From Larimichthys crocea (lineage: Eukaryota; Chordata; Actinopteri; Sciaenidae), in the NCBI RefSeq assembly GCF_000972845.2, contig NC_040025.1, positions 20,577,399-20,641,398 of the forward strand: a stretch of 64,000 bases of DNA, read 5' to 3'. Shown piece after piece: positions 52,135-62,156 of this stretch (position 1 is the first letter of the stretch; each line of letters begins with the position of its first letter). A program made the translations under genes and the position numbers. The notes under the pieces are model-generated. The model was not told where the DNA came from, did not search any database, and saw only the letters and a program-made list of their open reading frames with translations.

Positions 52135-55100
52135 TTTGATAGAGAGAGATAAGTGTGAATTGGGAGCAGAAGAGAGAGAGAACGGGAGGACGGAGGACAG
52201 AGGAGCCCTTTAAGAAGCTGATTAGAGGCCGCCGTACACTTTCTCTCTCTGAACTCTGGTTGAGAGGATGAATACTGGTATTGTATGTGGTCTGTCCTCT
52301 GACAGTGGGTGGACTTGAACTGTCAAAAATTGCCTGAGGAGCTCACATACTTACATTATATTCTATACAGCAGCCACCATACTGACATTTCAAGGTCTAA
52401 ATAGTCAATTCACTGAACTGAACAGCTAAAACACGAACATTATATGAACTAGGCTGCTGGTTAGTGGACATTATATTGACTAAACAGCTAAGAAATAAAG
52501 TAATTGGTTGATACATTGACATAGTGCAGTCAGTACTGTTCAACAGGCTGGTAATAAAACTACTGTTCCCAGTTAGAATTTGAATGAGGTCTTATGGAAA
52601 TGTATGGAGATGGCTGACAAATGACCCTGCCAGGCTGCAGCAGGATATCCCTATAATAATAATAATAAGTGATCCTTGATTAATTAATATAGAAAACATG
52701 TGTCTGGATCTAATTCAGTGGTAATATTTGGTATGATGTATCTTAATCATCCAAGTGGTACTACTGGACTAATGTCCAGAGAAAGTTCAATTCACTGGAC
52801 TGGAGTTTTGATTAAAATATGTGCAACTGTTTGTTTATTCACGTTTAATTAAAAAAAAAAAAGTCCAGTGGACTCAGCTCTCTCAAATTCAACCATTAAA
52901 CAGGATCAAATTATTCAGTAAAAAGTAAACAATAATAAACAGAACTTAGTGAAGAGGTAAAAAAAAGTGAAATATGGGTTAGCATAAGGAGGCCTGAATG
53001 AGCACTAATATTGAGAGTTGAAAAGCTGAACAAATACACCGAAGGCCCAAAACAGGGACAGACCCCTCTGTCACTAAGGAAGTGGGACAAAAAAATACTG
53101 ATGGAGAAGAAGAGAAATGAGGAAGAGTGACGAGGAACCAAAGCACAAAGCTTTTGTCAGTATTCCCATGAGCTGATGCAACAGATCATGAATTAGTGGT
53201 TAACCAAACAAGATGCAGAAAGAATTGAAACAGTGTGTTGGATCTGACATGAAAGCTACAAATGTGTGACTGTAGTTTGAAATATTTCACATCAGCTTGC
53301 ATTGTATTCAGAATTACATATGGCAGGCTAGTTGTTACTGGGATTATTATTATAGATAGAAAACAATTGATAGTCATGCTGGCGATTCTGTAAGGCTGTA
53401 CTTTGGCACAGCGATACTTTGATTCAAACATCAGTATGCCAACATGCTCACAATTATAATGCTAACATGCCATTTTTTGAGAGTTACTTTAATTTACTAT
53501 CCAGTAAACAGTGCCCTCAAAAATGCCACCATAAAAAATGCATAAAGCAGTGTCAGTGTCATGTTCAACAGCTGACTTTATTGTGTTATCTTGCTGACAC
53601 ATGCTAATGTTAATTAAAATTATATGCAAACTACAGCTCAGGCTGATGATAATGTCTTTGGTAATAATTTGGTCAGTCATGGATGCACTGGACGCTGCTG
53701 CTGGTTCTAGATGAAAAGCCTGGTGAGCCAGATTCATCTTCTGGGTGCCATTCATGTCATAGCTGTTGAATTATTTCACTCTGGGCTAAAGTGGCGGAAA
53801 ATAACACAGTGCTTCAAAAACGCATTTAAATCTATATGTACCTAACCCAGTTGTAACAATACATACATCCTTGTTTCTATTTGCCTTATGAATGCACAGG
53901 GTGAAAGAATCAACTTTTTGCTAAAAACAGCTAGCGGCAGTGGAGCAGGTGATGAGTGATGAGCGGGAAATCTTTTTCTACACTGCTGACTGCTCTACTG
54001 TCTCTTCAGGATGTTATCATAAATATTGTAGAATCCACAGGCGGTTTCCATTGTTTTTTCGTTTTTGCGTCATCTTGGCCCCGTTAAACAGAGATCCATA
54101 CAAACACAGCAGCAGAGGAACAGCCTGACAGAAACAGGATGAGGAGTCACAACACAGGGAAGCTGGGAAATGAGGCCTGTAAAAACACAACGAATGGTTT
54201 TATTTATTTCCAAGGAAAGGAGAGTCAAGGATATGAAGAGGAAGAAAGGCTAGGAAGGGAAGGGAAGCACAAGGAGGACAAAAGTGGACTAGGATGAAAG
54301 ACGGGGTAGAAAGAAAATGAGAAAATTAAAAAAAAAACTTTTTATTTGTAAAACAAATGAAAGTAAGACATCTGGAAGGTATCATGGAGGAAAAAGATGA
54401 CAGGAAATGAAAGCAGATGATGGCAGGACAGGTGGATTGGCTTATATGATAGCATAGAAGGAAGATGAAATGACACAGATGGAGAGATTGACAGAAGGTA
54501 GGAAAGAAAAGGGGGAAGAGGGGATGAGAAATTGTGGCGTCAGTCAGTTCTGCCTTAATATTTACAGAGTCGGATGTCTAAACAGGCGCTCAACCTCCAT
54601 CTGGGATCCCATAATTTGATTTACACAAAACTATTTACGTCTGCAACCTCAGATTGTTTTGAAAGCAGCCTCAGTCTTTATATAAATATGGTACTGGTGC
54701 CCGTTAAAGCGTGAGCCTAAAAAGGTTTGCAAAAACAGAATTAAAAAGAGTGCTGGTTAAAGTATGTATAAGCCCGAATGATGCTGTCTAATGTGACCTA
54801 TTTAGGGAGGAGAAGCTGTTGTCTTGAACAGAGGACAGTTTGTTATGAAGAACACAGCCTAAAGGCAGAAATGATTAATTGGCTTGAAAAAAACAATGTT
54901 GAACAAAGTTTTGAACTGTCTGAATCCACAAAAAGTGTTTCTATCATGAAAAGAGATGCTGTGGTAGCAAAAATATGCAGTCTTTTATGAAATCGTCAAT
55001 CCATCCATCCATTTTCTATAACCGACACTGGGCAAGAGGCAGGTACACCCTGGACAAGTCACCAGCTCACTTTGTGAGGAACCCAGAGTACCCAGAGAGA

Positions 55101-58100
55101 ACCCATATGGATTCAAGGAGAACTCTGCACAGAAAGGCACCAGCCGGGGTCGAACCTTCTTGCTGTGAGTGAGTGAGTGCTAACCACCCCCCTTAAATCA
55201 CTAAACGATGTGGTAAATTTATACAGAAATCTGTTCATGATATCTAATCGGTTTCTCATTTCCCATTAGATCATAAACTTGGTTGTTAGTGAGTAATAGA
55301 TAAAGGGTTCTTCCACTACAAGATACCAATATAAAATACATCTGCAGTTGTTAATACTGAGTCAGCCCCCGTCCTCTGGGATCTCACTAGAGTTTGGCAA
55401 CTCTAGCAAGTCCAACAAAGTTCTTACCAGAAGACAGAAGTTTAAATTTTATTTGACCATGGCTTGTAAAAGTGTGAAATGAATTTTATGCAGAAACAGT
55501 TTGGTGATTAGTAAAATTGGCACGTTATTTCAATATGAAAATTTGAGAAAAGGAATATCTTTCATTTTTTTGATTGCAAGATCTTGAGTGATGGAACAGC
55601 CTGTGTTGCAGATCTTCCTGATAAATAACAAAAGCTATGAAGTCAAAGCAAGTGTCATTCTGAAAGAGTACATGCAGGAAAAGGCATTTCCCCTGAACCC
55701 AAACATTGTTCCTATTAAGGAATCAACATTAATAAAAGCACATGTTGGGTATCGTTTAGCTCAGTCGGTAGAGCCCCATGTACAAAGGCTCAGTACTTTC
55801 CGTGGCTGCCCAGGGTTCGAATCCGACCTGTGGCTCTTTCCCACATGTCATTCCCCATCTCTCTCTCCCCACATTTCCTGTCACTCTGCAAGCTGTCGCT
55901 ATCAAATAAAGCTCAATAGATAAACAAAAATGAAGGCACATGTATAAATGTCTTCTTCTTTTGAGACTCCATGTCTCAAACGTGTCAGTGTTCTTACTGT
56001 ATTTAAAATACTTTCGCTGCCAACTTTTCTGCACAAATAGAACATATATATATATTCAAACAATGTTAAACTCATGTTCTCACAAAGCTCTCCATATCTG
56101 CTCTAAACCCCTTTTTTTCTGTTCAGTCCCACATGCCCACTGAATCACTGCTGTGCTACAAGATAACAAGGCTTGTTGCAGCAGAACAGTTCTCCGCTTG
56201 AAAAGAGCCCAGCTGTGAGCTAAAAGCCTAAAAACTGTATATTTGTGTTTGGCCTGGAAGGTTCTGGAGTTACACAGGTGCTGACTGCACTCTTGTACGC
56301 AACAAGAGTGCACAAGAGTGCAGTCAGCACCTCTGTGTGTTGCTGAATGTTTCATCAGAGTGAAATTAGCTTCTTCCTCATATAATACTACTGTACAGAT
56401 AAATGCACATACACATTGACTCAACCTACAAAACACTGACAGTAATCATTTATTACATAACTTGGCACTACTGTTTGTGTTCTGTTAGCTGTACTAAGAG
56501 TTAGTGGGTCACAGAGCACAACAGTGAGAGGCTGAGATGTTGAATGCAGCTTTGTGAAACTGAATAAATTGATCCGTTAAAAATAGTTCCCTGACTGGCC
56601 TTGATGCTTTTTGCATCCTAGTGGTAAGTATTTTTTCTCAATGAGAATTTGAGTTAAACTGTATGTCTGTAGATTTCATAAGACGCTTCAAAGTCTGTTT
56701 GATGCTGTCTGTGTTTTAAGTCTCAAAAACTCTCTTTATCAAACTGAACCCTGAGCTGATAGAAGCTCTGACGAAATTGAAGGAAAGCTCGAGCAAATGG
56801 GAAATTAATATCTGTTCACTATATATAACAGTATGCAGCACACTAAATATATAAATAACAGTGCAGAGGCAGAGTCAGGAGGTGTTTACTGTAGCTTAGC
56901 TTAGCATAAAGTCTGGCTTCCTCCAAAGTTCAAAATCCATATAAAGATTCAATGTAAAAATGGCAGTTTGTGTTTTCAGTTGGAGTTACGTGTTGGAAAT
57001 ACTTCTGTGTGCCTGAGTGCCTCCGGCTAGAGTGAAAAAATAAAACAAAAGTTCAACCTTTTGGGAGATACGCTTACTGCTTTTTGGCAAAGAGTTAGTT
57101 GAGAAGATTTATACCACTCTCAAGTCTGCACATTAAATATACAGCCACAGCCGGCAGCCTTTCAGCTCAGCTAGCTCACTAATTAACCCAGTGGTTCTTA
57201 CCCTGGGTTCGATCGAACCCTAGGGGTTCGGTGAGTCGGTGTCAGGGGTTCGGTGGAGCCTCCGCCCTGGAATTTTTTATACCATTTGTTACAACATATC
57301 TTTGTGAGCAATCGTTTTCGAGGATGCTGGACATAAAAACTAAGAAAAGGAACAGACTTTGCTGTGAAAATGACATGAGACTGGCACTTGCCAAGGTGAA
57401 GCCACGCATATCTGAACTGGTCTCTCAAAGGCAACAGCAGAAGTCACACTGAGGTAAGTTGTTGTGAGTTCATGCACTGTGTTGGTTTTGTTATTTGAAC
57501 AAGGTGATGTTAATGCACGGTTCATTTTGTGCACCAGTAAAAAAATCATATTTATTTTTACTAAAGAAGGGTTCGGTGAATGAGCATATGAAACTGGTGG
57601 GGTTCGGTACCTCCAACAAGGTTAAGAACCACTGAATTAACCATTAATTACCACTGAACAGAGTCAGGATAGATGTTTTCAGTGCTTGTGCTAAGCTAAG
57701 CTAAGCAGCTGCTGGCTGTAGCTATATATTTAAGTAGTAGAAAGATAAGAGGAGTATTAGGCGCCTTGTGTAACCAAAACATCTAACTTTTTCTTTTAAA
57801 ACTAAGTAATGAATTACTTCATTGAAAAATAAATCTATGGATTCTTAACTACAGCCTGTATTCTCACTGAACATAACATTTTAATATTAGTGGATCTCTG
57901 ACATTCTCAGAGAAATTGAAGGTAAAAGTAACGAATAACACACAGCCACTACCACAGAAGGTCAGTAGAACATTGCATTAAATATACATAGACTCCTAGA
58001 CTGTTGCGGTGAAGTGAACATACTCTCTCTTCCGTTAACAAACACTGCGCAGCTAAATTGTCCTTCAGCAGGTCACTGAACCTTCCTGCTGTGTTGGAGG

Positions 58101-58852
58101 TCTTCAGTGACCAGGAGCTGCAACAGACTGTGAAAGATATGTGTCACTATGTAAAAGGTAAGCAGGCGTTTTCTGGGAAAGGACAAGAGTAAACATTCCC
58201 TGAACCCCTTACAGAAACATGGCATTTATCCACCATATAGACCTGGTGCTAGGACCCAGAAAAATAGATAAAATGTCATTAAAATGAGGCAGTATTATAA
58301 CACCCTGATTCTGTTGTTATGCACTTTGCACTCATGCACTCTGGTTAACTATGGTTGGCTATTTTGGGACATAAATCCACTTCATGCTGAAAAAAGAGTG
58401 TGTGAGTGCGTGTGCCATTTCTTTCATTTGAATGTCACTGTGTCGCAGAAAACCTCTTATCACTCATCTCGGTACTTTTCATTCCTGTGCTTGAACAGTA
58501 CTCGCCCTTCACTATCATGCTGCTGTCTCTCTCTCTCTGTTTGTGTGCTTCAAGCACACTGTACGTCTAAAAACAATATTATGTAATTTTGCACCAAACA
58601 AACCAGTAAAAACTTGATGACAGCGAGAGTTGCACTATCTTCAGAGATTTTTGTTTTTAAATGCGATAATATGAATAAAATAAATCAGCAGAATACTGCA
58701 TGGAAAATGTCCTACCATGGAGTGACCCACAATGAAGACAGGCAGGTCAGGGTGGCGGGACTTCATCAGGTCAACGTGCTGCAGGGAGTCTCTGATGTAG
58801 ATTTGGAAGTCTTTGATGTTCATCCTGTCTCCTTCACTCTGGCCATGCCCAA
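46361..58852 (-). CDS. mgll: monoglyceride lipase (last five coding exons; N-terminus off-window)
   Basis: MGLL is a membrane-associated serine hydrolase of the alpha/beta-hydrolase fold. It cleaves monoacylglycerols, including the endocannabinoid 2-arachidonoylglycerol, to glycerol and fatty acid. Exons 58716-58852, 50598-50708, 49950-50039, 47358-47573 and 46361-46492 join in frame to give 227 codons after the split Val, plus a stop. Human MGLL has 225 residues over the same span. Visible are [11 protein letters not shown], the nucleophile motif GHSMGG (Ser split from GG by an intron), the catalytic Asp in [10 protein letters not shown], and the catalytic His in GGYHALHH. The cap region ([16 protein letters not shown]) matches the family's lid. 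The first ~80 codons, with the oxyanion HG motif, should lie beyond 64000. Human MGLL is the closest family member I recognise; identification is firm. Confidence 0.96.
46493..47357 (-). other. mgll: mgll intron
   Basis: 865 nt, holding the retroposon tail at 46611-46660 and AT-rich sequence; no exon recognised. Confidence 0.65.
46611..46660 (+). mobile_element. retroposon 3'-tail fragment (teleost LINE/SINE type)
   Basis: agaattcccctattgatgga, then tcaataaagttaatctttt, resembles the tail at 19671-19704 and 23881-23920. It is truncated, with no body. Confidence 0.5.
47358..47573 (-). CDS. mgll: mgll exon with the catalytic aspartate
   Basis: 72 codons from [14 protein letters not shown] through [20 protein letters not shown] to SSDKKIT. 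The Asp of HGDAD aligns with the catalytic Asp of the GSAD motif in mammals. The acceptor is tgccag|gtggag and the donor is atcacg|gtgggg. The CpG content of this exon is higher than its flanks. Confidence 0.95.
47574..49949 (-). other. mgll: mgll intron
   Basis: 2.4 kb. A (CA)n tract at 49684-49752 is the only distinct element. No coding similarity was seen. Confidence 0.65.
49684..49752. repeat. (CA)n microsatellite
   Basis: About 34 CA units with a single CG interruption near 49692. Confidence 0.95.
49950..50039 (-). CDS. mgll: mgll exon: lid/cap region
   Basis: 30 codons, [20 protein letters not shown] then [10 protein letters not shown], aligned with the human cap segment VLAAKVLNLVLPNLSLGPID. 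The acceptor is ttgcag|gttttt and the donor is aagcag|gtgaga, both in phase 0. In MGLL the cap helix controls lipid access to the active site. Confidence 0.94.
50040..50597 (-). other. mgll: short mgll intron
   Basis: 558 nt between the PFK exon and the cap exon. It starts with the atypical donor gttcta and ends with cgtttgcag. No repeat was recognised. Confidence 0.7.
50598..50708 (-). CDS. mgll: mgll exon: GGA through PFK
   Basis: 37 codons: [20 protein letters not shown], then [17 protein letters not shown], matching the human stretch that ends TTFK. The acceptor is tactcag|ggtggt. The donor at the family boundary is tcaag|gttcta, which lacks the usual purine-A-A-G after GT. Reading on would add residues unlike the family until a TAA stop. 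Confidence 0.9.
51570..51597. repeat. (CA)n microsatellite
   Basis: About 14 CA units after a cagacagacag stretch. Confidence 0.9.
52091..52133. repeat. (CA)n microsatellite
   Basis: About 21 uninterrupted CA units. Confidence 0.95.
53395..53745 (+). repeat. teleost interspersed repeat (gctaacatgc / aggctgatgataatgtc type)
   Basis: Landmarks recalled from a common fish repeat occur in order: ctgtactttggcacagc, atgctcacaattataatgct, taacatgcc, ctacagctcaggctgatgat, aatgtctttggtaataattt, and ggttctagatgaaaagcctg. It encodes nothing. A second partial copy with other landmarks lies at 63597-63880. Confidence 0.6.
55001..55190 (+). repeat. teleost interspersed repeat, internally deleted
   Basis: It starts ccatccatccattttctata, then gggcaagaggcaggtacacc, ctggacaagtcaccag, acccagagtacccagagaga and cagaaaggcaccagccgggg, ending ccttcttgctgtgagtgagt. 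These are the landmarks, in the usual order, of a very abundant fish repeat. The middle (the normal cgcagggctaacacagag...ctgtgggagg part) is missing. Confidence 0.7.
55746..55935 (+). mobile_element. tRNA-derived SINE with 8-bp flanking duplication
   Basis: The head is tRNA-like: an A box, tagctcagtcggtagagc, and a B box, ggttcgaatcc, about 45 nt apart, as in RNA polymerase III internal promoters. A CT-rich body (ccccatctctctctccccac) and a tail with tcaaataaagctcaatagat follow. The flanks are gcacatgt at 55738-55745 and 55936-55943. It is a retroposon, not a functional tRNA gene: the acceptor stem does not close and there is no 3' partner for the 5' end. Confidence 0.8.
56276..56332. other. 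perfect 21-bp hairpin with 15-nt loop
   Basis: aggtgctgactgcactcttgt (56276-56296) has its exact reverse complement at 56312-56332. The loop is acgcaacaagagtgc. caagagtgca is also directly repeated next to the right arm. It lies in an mgll intron. Confidence 0.85.
57189..57634 (+). mobile_element. non-autonomous hAT transposon with perfect 8-bp target duplication
   Basis: The inverted ends are cagtggttctta at 57189-57200 and the exact reverse complement taagaaccactg at 57623-57634. The flanks aattaacc at 57181-57188 and 57635-57642 are identical, the 8-bp duplication characteristic of hAT elements. The interior carries repeated aggggttcggtg motifs at the left, ggttcggtgaatgagcatat at the right, and a fragment of transposase C-terminus. 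Its 446 bp are too short to be autonomous. Confidence 0.92.
57267..57452 (+). pseudogene. hAT transposase C-terminal fragment
   Basis: It encodes [20 protein letters not shown], then [20 protein letters not shown] and a short tail ending QQQKSH and a stop. The [12 protein letters not shown]...KTKKRNRL pattern is the end of the hAT dimerisation domain, as in ZBED5/SCAND3-type proteins. The catalytic domain and BED finger are absent. It is a relic inside the 446-bp element. Confidence 0.85.
58716..58852 (-). CDS. mgll: mgll exon with the nucleophile elbow GHSM
   Basis: 137 nt; the first two bases complete a Val codon, followed by 45 codons. It encodes [20 protein letters not shown] and then [12 protein letters not shown]. 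The final Ser-Met is the nucleophile elbow; the donor catg|gtagga splits it from GG in the next exon. The acceptor is ctccacag|ttgggc. Confidence 0.95.
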
Positions 58853-60377
58853 CTGTGGAGGGAAAAGGCATAATGTGAGGAAACAGCTATTGCTATAATG
58901 GCAATATATTTGTAATTTTATGAGTCATGAAGACCTTTTTAATACCTCCAGTGGGAAAAAATGTCTGTAGCAAGAGACGCCAAGAGGAAATGCAATCAAG
59001 GCTTTCCTTGAATCGCAGCCAACAGAGTAAACATAACATTTGAGGATATTCTCTCCCAGTGGTGGTGATTTCTGAACACTGATCTATCCTCCTCTTTAAA
59101 ACCCTTAGGAGAGGAGGGACAGCAGAGATGAGAGGTGTACAAGAGAGAAGGGAAGGAGGGATAAAAGTGAGAGATTGCAAAGGAGAATAAAGAGGAAAGA
59201 GGGGGAGGATGGAGGAAATGAGGGACAAAGAAAGTCTTAAGAGGACAAAATATGAGGAGGAGGTAGAAGAAACCTACATTCCCTTAATTCCCTTAATTGC
59301 ATCCACATTTCCCTCGCTTGTCTCTTTTCCTTCTTTTATACAAAGTGAAGTAAAATATGTAAATTCATACCACCTTCAACTATTTCTCTCTGACACACTG
59401 GAATTTTCTGCCTCACTTACTGTATGTGACTAATATCATTACTCATTACTCAGATTAAAAGGAAAAAATAACAGATGATGAAGAGAAAAATTCTGTGAAT
59501 GGAGAAAGTTGTTTATATTTCTTTTGTAAATCAGACTTAAAGAGAATATTTTTTTCCGTCTGGATGCTTGGTCTAGTTTATCCTCATTCATGTCTCCTCA
59601 GAGAACCCTCGTCAATCCTCAGAGCAGAAACAAAAACATCGAAATAGCCTTCATGATGGCAGAACGATTACCGGGTCAAGCGAGGAGAGAGGAATTAATT
59701 AAGGAAACTGGCATGTACTCCTGGATAAGGAGGATGAAAGTGATGGCAAAGAGTGACCCACACTCCCACCCTTTCAACAAGAGGAAGAAGCAGAAAGAGA
59801 GTGAGTAGAAGACACAAGAAGACACAATTCAGAAGTGAAAAACAAAGGGAAGGGAGGAGTGGAGGAGGAGTGAGAGGACGAGGGAAAGACAAGAAGAGGC
59901 AGACGAGAAAAATATGACTGACAGGTGGAGAGGAGGAAAAATATCTGAATATGCATGTGTGTATGAATTCACATATTGTGCGTCTTCTCCTTGAGCTTCC
60001 TGTAGCAGTGGCTGAGAGGTGAGGCGGGTTGCCATGGCGACCATTGAACCAATAACACCACTGCGCTCCTAAACATTCACAACAAGTGCAGCTCACACCT
60101 TCCCGCTCTCGAATGTGTGTGTGTGTGCGTGCATTTATAAATACTGTATATGTGTGTGCTGTATGTATGAGGACGTCTTCACACTCCTTCATCAACACTG
60201 AAGCGATCACCACAGGGGGGGAAATCAATGTCCAATCAGAGCAGCAGTGAGTGATGGACGCACTGCAAACTTCAGATCAATGCATGCTACATCCTCTCCC
60301 ACGTCAGATCAATGACCTGTCACTCCACTGAATCCACATCTTTTGTTAGTGCACTCAATCGAACACACACACACTCA

Positions 60378-60413
60378 TACATATATATATATAAATATAA
60401 TATATATATATAA
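60378..60413. repeat. (TA)n-rich palindromic microsatellite
   Basis: atatatatatataaatataa followed by tatatatatataaac is self-complementary AT-rich sequence able to extrude a hairpin. Confidence 0.75.
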
Positions 60414-60654
60414 ACAGTGCAGAACACAGATCCACTGCTGTATGACTGGAAGAGCTGCATCAGGCGAGTAAGAAGACTAATCAATGTTGCAATTTTGAAA
60501 GTCCAGGTCACTTGAAATCAATTGGTTAGGCTAATTACATACGTGTACTGACATTTTGGAAAATAGGTGCACAATTGATGTCACTGGTGACACAACCAGA
60601 GCAACATAACATCTCATAGAAGCATTTAGGTGTAACAATGGCTTATTAAAGAAT

Positions 60655-60815
60655 GATTACTTATCCTTTTGATTTTTAGATTAATTGATTAGTTGTTTAG
60701 TCTCTAAAATATCACAAATTAATGAAAATGACTTGAATGAACTGTGTATCAGATTGTTGTTGATTCATTTACTCTAAATTGACTAATTAATTAATTTACT
60801 GATTGTTGTATATAA
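60655..60815 (+). repeat. teleost interspersed repeat (attgattagttgtttagtct type)
   Basis: agattaattgattagttgtt, then tagtctctaaaatatcac, is the opening of a common fish repeat (cgattaatcgattagttgtttggtctataaaatgtc). After a degraded middle it closes with gactaattaattaatttac. Diverged and shortened. Confidence 0.55.
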
Positions 60816-61119
60816 TGGTGCAAATGACAGCTGTTTAATGGTGTGTGCAATGTTATCTCTCACCTTGTGTTGACACTGGTCATTATATTTCCTCATAATG
60901 ACCAGGAAAAACAATCTTAACTGATGAATTCAGAAACCGTGCAAGCACTGATCTAATTAAAAGTCAACATTATTCTCCTATAATGTAATGAGAAGACAGA
61001 CGTAATTTGAGCATCACCAAACAACATTAGTTTCTTCCTGTATGTTGCTCTGTTGTCTTTGACCCTCACAAACAATCCAACATGAATATTTCACTTCTGC
61101 CTGATACAAGAAATGTGCT

Positions 61120-61470
61120 GATCAAGCTGCAGCCTCCAATGTTGGGAAATGAAGTCAATGTGGAAGTGCTAAAAACTGTAATTTCTCAAGCGACCACTTG
61201 AAGCTGGTTCGGACTATGTTTTTGGTCTCTATAGCTTACTTACGCACAATTAAGAGCATTGCCACTTTGATTGACAAGTAAGTGCTATTAAAGATGGCTT
61301 ATTAGAGTAATTTGACCCACCTCAGGTCTGCTGGTGATCCACATCTTTGCCAATATTTAGAATTGCGGAACATCCAACATGGCGGCGGCCAGCGCCGTAT
61401 ATTTTCGGCTTCAAAACAACACTTTGCAAAGCTTTTCGGTGACACCACTCATACTGCGTCCATTCTTTGT
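61120..61470 (+). repeat. teleost interspersed repeat (gcagcctccaatg ... gcgtccattcttt type)
   Basis: Landmarks are agctgcagcctccaatgttg, gaaatgaagtcaatgtgga, aacatggcggcggccag, cggcttcaaaacaacacttt, and tgacaccactcatactgcgt with ccattctttgtactgtag. These follow a short fish repeat in order. It includes a CpG-rich patch at 61381-61400. Confidence 0.55.
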
Positions 61471-61688
61471 ACTGTAGCTGGTGCTGGTACGAGTTTTGTA
61501 TTTTGTGTTAAATTTTGTTGTTCTCTAGTAAATAGATGTAATGTGTGCCAGTTGGAAGAAACCTCCTGTTTGTGAGAACTGTGAGAATGAAAGAGACTTA
61601 AATGACCTCAAAATACACGAGAGACTGAAGAAAGTGTGACTGAGGAATAACAAGTGAAAGATCTCTACTCTCTATCTGGAGCAGCACA

Positions 61689-61690
<2 letters not shown>

Positions 61691-61737
<47 letters not shown>
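61691..61737. repeat. (GT)n microsatellite
   Basis: About 23 uninterrupted GT units. Confidence 0.95.
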
Positions 61738-61738
<1 letters not shown>

Positions 61739-62156
61739 CAGATGAAAAACGAGTGTCTACAGGGACTTATTCTGGTTCAGTGTGACATTTTACTGCGAAT
61801 CAATGAACAAACTGCTCCTGTGTGAGCGGCCTCAGTCATCCTCATCATTCACACTCTCCAGCTCTCCATTGTCAACGCCACCTCTGTAAATATTTCCACT
61901 TAGTACAGCTGAGACTTGATTTCTTTGTCTTCTCATGCTCTGTGTGTGTGTGTCTCTCTCCCGTTTGTCAGTCGAAGAGTTTACTGAACACACATGCTGC
62001 TCTTTTGCAGCGAGGCTCTGCTGCACAGTCACATGAGTTAACACATTCCTGTTGTATCTAAGACCTGCCAAGTAGAACAACACACAATGGGCTGGTGGCG
62101 GGGGTATGTATCAGAAAAGCGATTGCTATTACCTAATTAGTATTTACTATCACGCT

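Larger units (their letters stand above)
56880..57745. repeat. teleost repeat with gcttagcttagc inverted arms, split by a hAT insertion
   Basis: The left arm has tagcttagcttagcataaag (from about 56892) and the right arm tgctaagctaagctaag (about 57689-57705), opposite in orientation. cagccacagccggcagcc lies before the insertion and gctgctggctgtagctatat after it. These match a common percomorph repeat. The element 57189-57634 interrupts it. Confidence 0.6.
50709..58715 (-). other. mgll: 8-kb mgll intron, repeat-rich in its 5' half
   Basis: It holds CA microsatellites (51570-51597, 52091-52133), a teleost repeat (53395-53745), a second repeat (55001-55190), a tRNA-derived SINE (55746-55935), a 21-bp-stem hairpin (56276-56332), and an inverted-arm repeat interrupted by a hAT insertion (56880-57745). 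No additional exon was recognised. Confidence 0.7.

Noticed and set aside
55747..55820. Possible functional tRNA gene
   Set aside because: The A and B boxes are good but the arms do not fold into a closed acceptor stem, and the sequence continues into a SINE body and tail with flanking duplications.
59695..60228. 177-codon minus-strand open frame, the longest in the window
   Set aside because: Its protein is low-complexity Ser/Pro/Leu-rich, produced by a purine-rich plus-strand tract and a GT run. No domain, splice logic or family match; it lies inside an mgll intron.
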